The notes under the pieces were generated by a model. The model made no database searches. It was not told the origin of the DNA and saw nothing but the letters and a program-made list of their open reading frames with translations. A DNA stretch of 64,000 nucleotides from Tanypteryx hageni. Taxonomy: Eukaryota > Arthropoda > Insecta > Odonata > Petaluridae. Where the stretch lies: the NCBI GenBank assembly GCA_028673005.1, contig CM054115.1:107007172-107071171 (forward strand), written 5' to 3'. Below, piece after piece: positions 61,675-64,000 of the stretch. A program made the position numbers and the translations under genes. The first letter of the stretch is position 1. The number at the start of each line of letters is the position of its first letter.

Positions 61675-64000
61675 TCTTCTACATCTACATCTACATATTA
61701 CCCTGCAAGTCACCTTGACGGTGGATGGCAGGGGGTGCCGCGCACCAAGTTCCTAACTAATTATTATTCACAGTTATCTATTGTGGTCACGTATTGTCCT
61801 AGGGAAAAAGGACTCCTTATACCTCTCCGTCCTACTATCTATTTCGCGAATCTTGTCGTCATTATCCCTCCGTCCGATATACGTTGGTTGTCGAATAATA
61901 TCCTTCATTTCATTTACGAATATCTCCGACCTATATTTATCTAGAAGTTTAAGTCTCGCCTGTAATCTACGATCTTCCAACGATGGCCAACTCAACTCAT
62001 CAATGAGTAACGTAACGCTCTGTTTTTTATCGTAATTCTTTTTCACGAATCTAGCTGCTCGCCGCTGTATTTTTTCTAAATCCTTTATGAGTCCCCTCTG
62101 ATATGGATCCCAAACCGCTGCTGCGTATTCCATTTAAGGTCTAACCAACGATAAATAACAGGATTCTCTCACTTTTTCCGTGCTTTTCCTGACTATCCTA
62201 CGCACAAAAGCCAACTTCTTATTTGCCGCACCTATCACTCGTCTTATGTGGGTGTCCCAAGACAGGTCACGATTCAAGGTTACCCCGAGGTATTTCACGG
62301 ATTCCGAAACAGGAATGATCTCACCATCTATCGAGTAGGTAAACACGGACGATGGGCTTCTAGATTTCCAAAAGTTTAGAACGTTACTCTTTTTCTGATT
62401 GATTTCTAGCTGCCATTCCTTGCACCAAACAGATAACGCATCCAGATCATCCTGAAGCTGACGACGGTCGCTAGGACCACTAATTTCTCTATTGACTACG
62501 GTGTCATCCGCAAAAAGCCTGATATTACTTTTTACAACTGAGCTGATGTCGTTTATATAAAGCAAGAAAAGCATAGGTCCGATCACACTACCCTGCGGCA
62601 CTCCAGAGACTACATCTGCCACACTCGAGGACTTACCATCGATGACTACTTTTTGTTTTCTATTCCAAAGGAAAGCGCGAACCCAGTTAATGACTTTAAC
62701 ATTAACGCCAAGATTTCCCAATTTTAATAACAACTTACGGTGGGGAACCTTGTCAAAAGCTTTTCTAAAATCAAGGAACACTGCATCGACCTGCTTATTA
62801 TTTTCGTCGCATGATAAAACATCATTCACAAACAGACCGAGTTGGGTGTCACAGGATCTACCTTTTCTGAAGCCATGTTGACAGCTGACTAAGAGCGATC
62901 TACTCTCAAGATAACGCATTGTGTTGCTAACAATAATGTGCTCCAAAATCTTACATGATAATGATGTTAGAGAAATCGGCCTATAATTTTCGGGGTTTTC
63001 TTTGTCACCTCCCTTATGAATGGGTGTGACGTGTGCTAGTTTCCAATCATCAGGAACCTCACAGAGGGTAAGAGATTTCTCGAAAACTATCCGAAGGAAG
63101 GGAGCTATATCTTCTGCTAGTTCTTTTAATACACGCGCGGGAATTCCTTCTGGTCCAGGATTTTTGTTGGGCTTTATCGCACTCAGTTGCTTCGCTATTC
63201 CTGCCTCAGAGATTTTAATATTATCCATCCGAGTACATCCATCGGGAATAAGATTGTCTTTAAGTATATTTCCACCTGCCGTGAACGCCTTCGCGAAGTA
63301 AACGTTTAGTAGATTAGCTTTATCCTCCCCATCGTGAAGGATGTCTCCGGAATCACATCGCAGGGAGGGTATTGAAGGACCCACTCCCTTGACTTCTCTT
63401 ACGTAGGACCAGAACGCTTTTGGATCCTCCTTCAATTTTGTATTTAATACCTCATTCCGGAAGGTGTTAAATGCGTTACGCATGGTTTTTCTCGCTAGTA
63501 CGCGGGCACTGTTATACTCATGGACTATAGCTGTGCGATACTCATCGGAAGCGGTGGTAGGTATGTTTTTCAATTTTGCGTGGCTACGCCTCTGTCGTCT
63601 TAAGGCAATCCTGACTTCCTTATTAAACCAACGAGGTTCTTTCTTATCAGATTTTAACTTACTGGGGATAAATCTATTGATACCTCTTCCTAGTATATCC
63701 TTAAATAATAACCATGATGGCTCCATACCTAATCGTTCTGTCTTTTCACGATAACTGACAAAGGTACTTTTGAGATGTAAGCTGAAACTTTTAAAGTCGG
63801 CCTTGGCGAAAGCGTATACATTCCGAAGAGGCTTAGGATGTCTTTTGAGCTTTAATTCGCACTCCGCATAGACAGCTCGATGGTCGCTAAGTCCCTCCTC
63901 TGTGGATACCTTAGTTATCCTATGCGGGATGTTAGAAGCAAGCAAGTCGAGAACATTGCCCGAACGCGTGGCTTTTTGTACCATCTGGATTAAGGAATAT
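61675..64000 (-). mobile_element. CR1/jockey-group LINE, 5' end beyond the right edge
   Basis: It carries ORF2 with one stop, a ~100-base 3' UTR and a terminal hexamer repeat (ATGTAG)n, seen on the plus strand as ctacatctacatctacata at 61680-61698. The frame is open to the last base, so more endonuclease lies outside the window. Confidence 0.88.
61774..64000 (-). pseudogene. LINE ORF2: endonuclease end, reverse transcriptase, C-terminus; single in-frame stop
   Basis: From the right edge: SLIQMVQKATRSGNVLDLL and EGLSDHRAVYAE (end of the endonuclease), a ~230-residue linker, then RT with SAIKPNKNPGPEGIPARVLK, CQHGFRKGRS, AVFLDFRKAFDKVPH (motif A), SGVPQGSVIGPMLFLLYIND (motif B), RLFADDTVV (motif C, FADD), WQLEINQKKS and VKYLGVTLNRDLSWD. 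A TAA at 62134-62136 interrupts LVRP-stop-MEYAAAVWDPY; most relatives have Ile-Leu-Glu-Tyr here. The same frame then continues to a stop at 61774-61776. There is no frameshift in more than 2.2 kb. It is probably recently inactivated, or active if read through. Confidence 0.9.

Noticed and set aside
1..64000. CRISPR arrays, operons, prophage or plasmid features
   Set aside because: No regularly spaced repeats and no prokaryotic gene layout; all evidence points to an animal nuclear genome.

Overview
The window is a stretch of an animal nuclear genome, most likely an insect or other arthropod. Coding exons are short and split by GT-AG introns, the DNA is AT-rich, and most of it is decayed transposable elements. 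I see no prokaryotic gene organisation, no CRISPR array and no operon. The species cannot be named from the sequence alone.

Two host genes can be supported. (1) A plus-strand nicotinic acetylcholine receptor (Cys-loop) subunit gene runs from at least 4581 to 20379. Four exons (4581-4715, 6112-6347, 10699-10876, 20162-20379) join with matching codon phases and encode the pore helix M2, M3, the intracellular loop and M4 with the stop codon. The ligand-binding domain and M1 must lie left of the window. Its introns (1.4, 4.4 and 9.3 kb) are packed with transposons. (2) A compact minus-strand five-exon gene at 42204-43145 encodes a complete 149-residue calmodulin-like (CALML4-type) protein whose calcium loops look degenerate.

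Everything else recognised is mobile DNA or repeats. 1-2175: 3' two thirds of an RTE-like LINE with a long intact ORF. 6.8-10.4 kb: pieces of a Myb/SANT-encoding DNA transposon and of pogo/Tigger-type transposases. 11.4-12.1 kb: a PIF/Harbinger-like element. 16-19 kb: hAT remnants, a foldback element and two head-to-head copies of a dispersed repeat (called family A here). 20.4-25.7 kb: mostly featureless AT-rich DNA with one hAT MITE. 25.7-26.5 kb: a pogo-like element. 27.5-31.8 kb: a hAT MITE and two ruined LINEs. 32.95-39.4 kb: a nest in which a LINE interrupts a family A copy and a hAT element interrupts the LINE, with a foldback element further along the same family A copy. 40.4-41.3 kb: an internally deleted relative of the Myb/SANT-encoding transposon. 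46.8-48.4 kb: a hAT with a perfect 8-bp target duplication. 48.5-53 kb: dispersed repeats and a mariner relic. 55.1-55.9 kb: three ~200-bp units embedded in TA microsatellites. 57.2-59.6 kb: repeats and a hAT relic. 60.6 kb: a tRNA-like sequence. 61.7-64.0 kb: a nearly intact CR1/jockey-group LINE running off the right edge.

Repeat family letters (A, B, C, D, F) are labels made for this window only. They are based on copies I could align by eye inside it.
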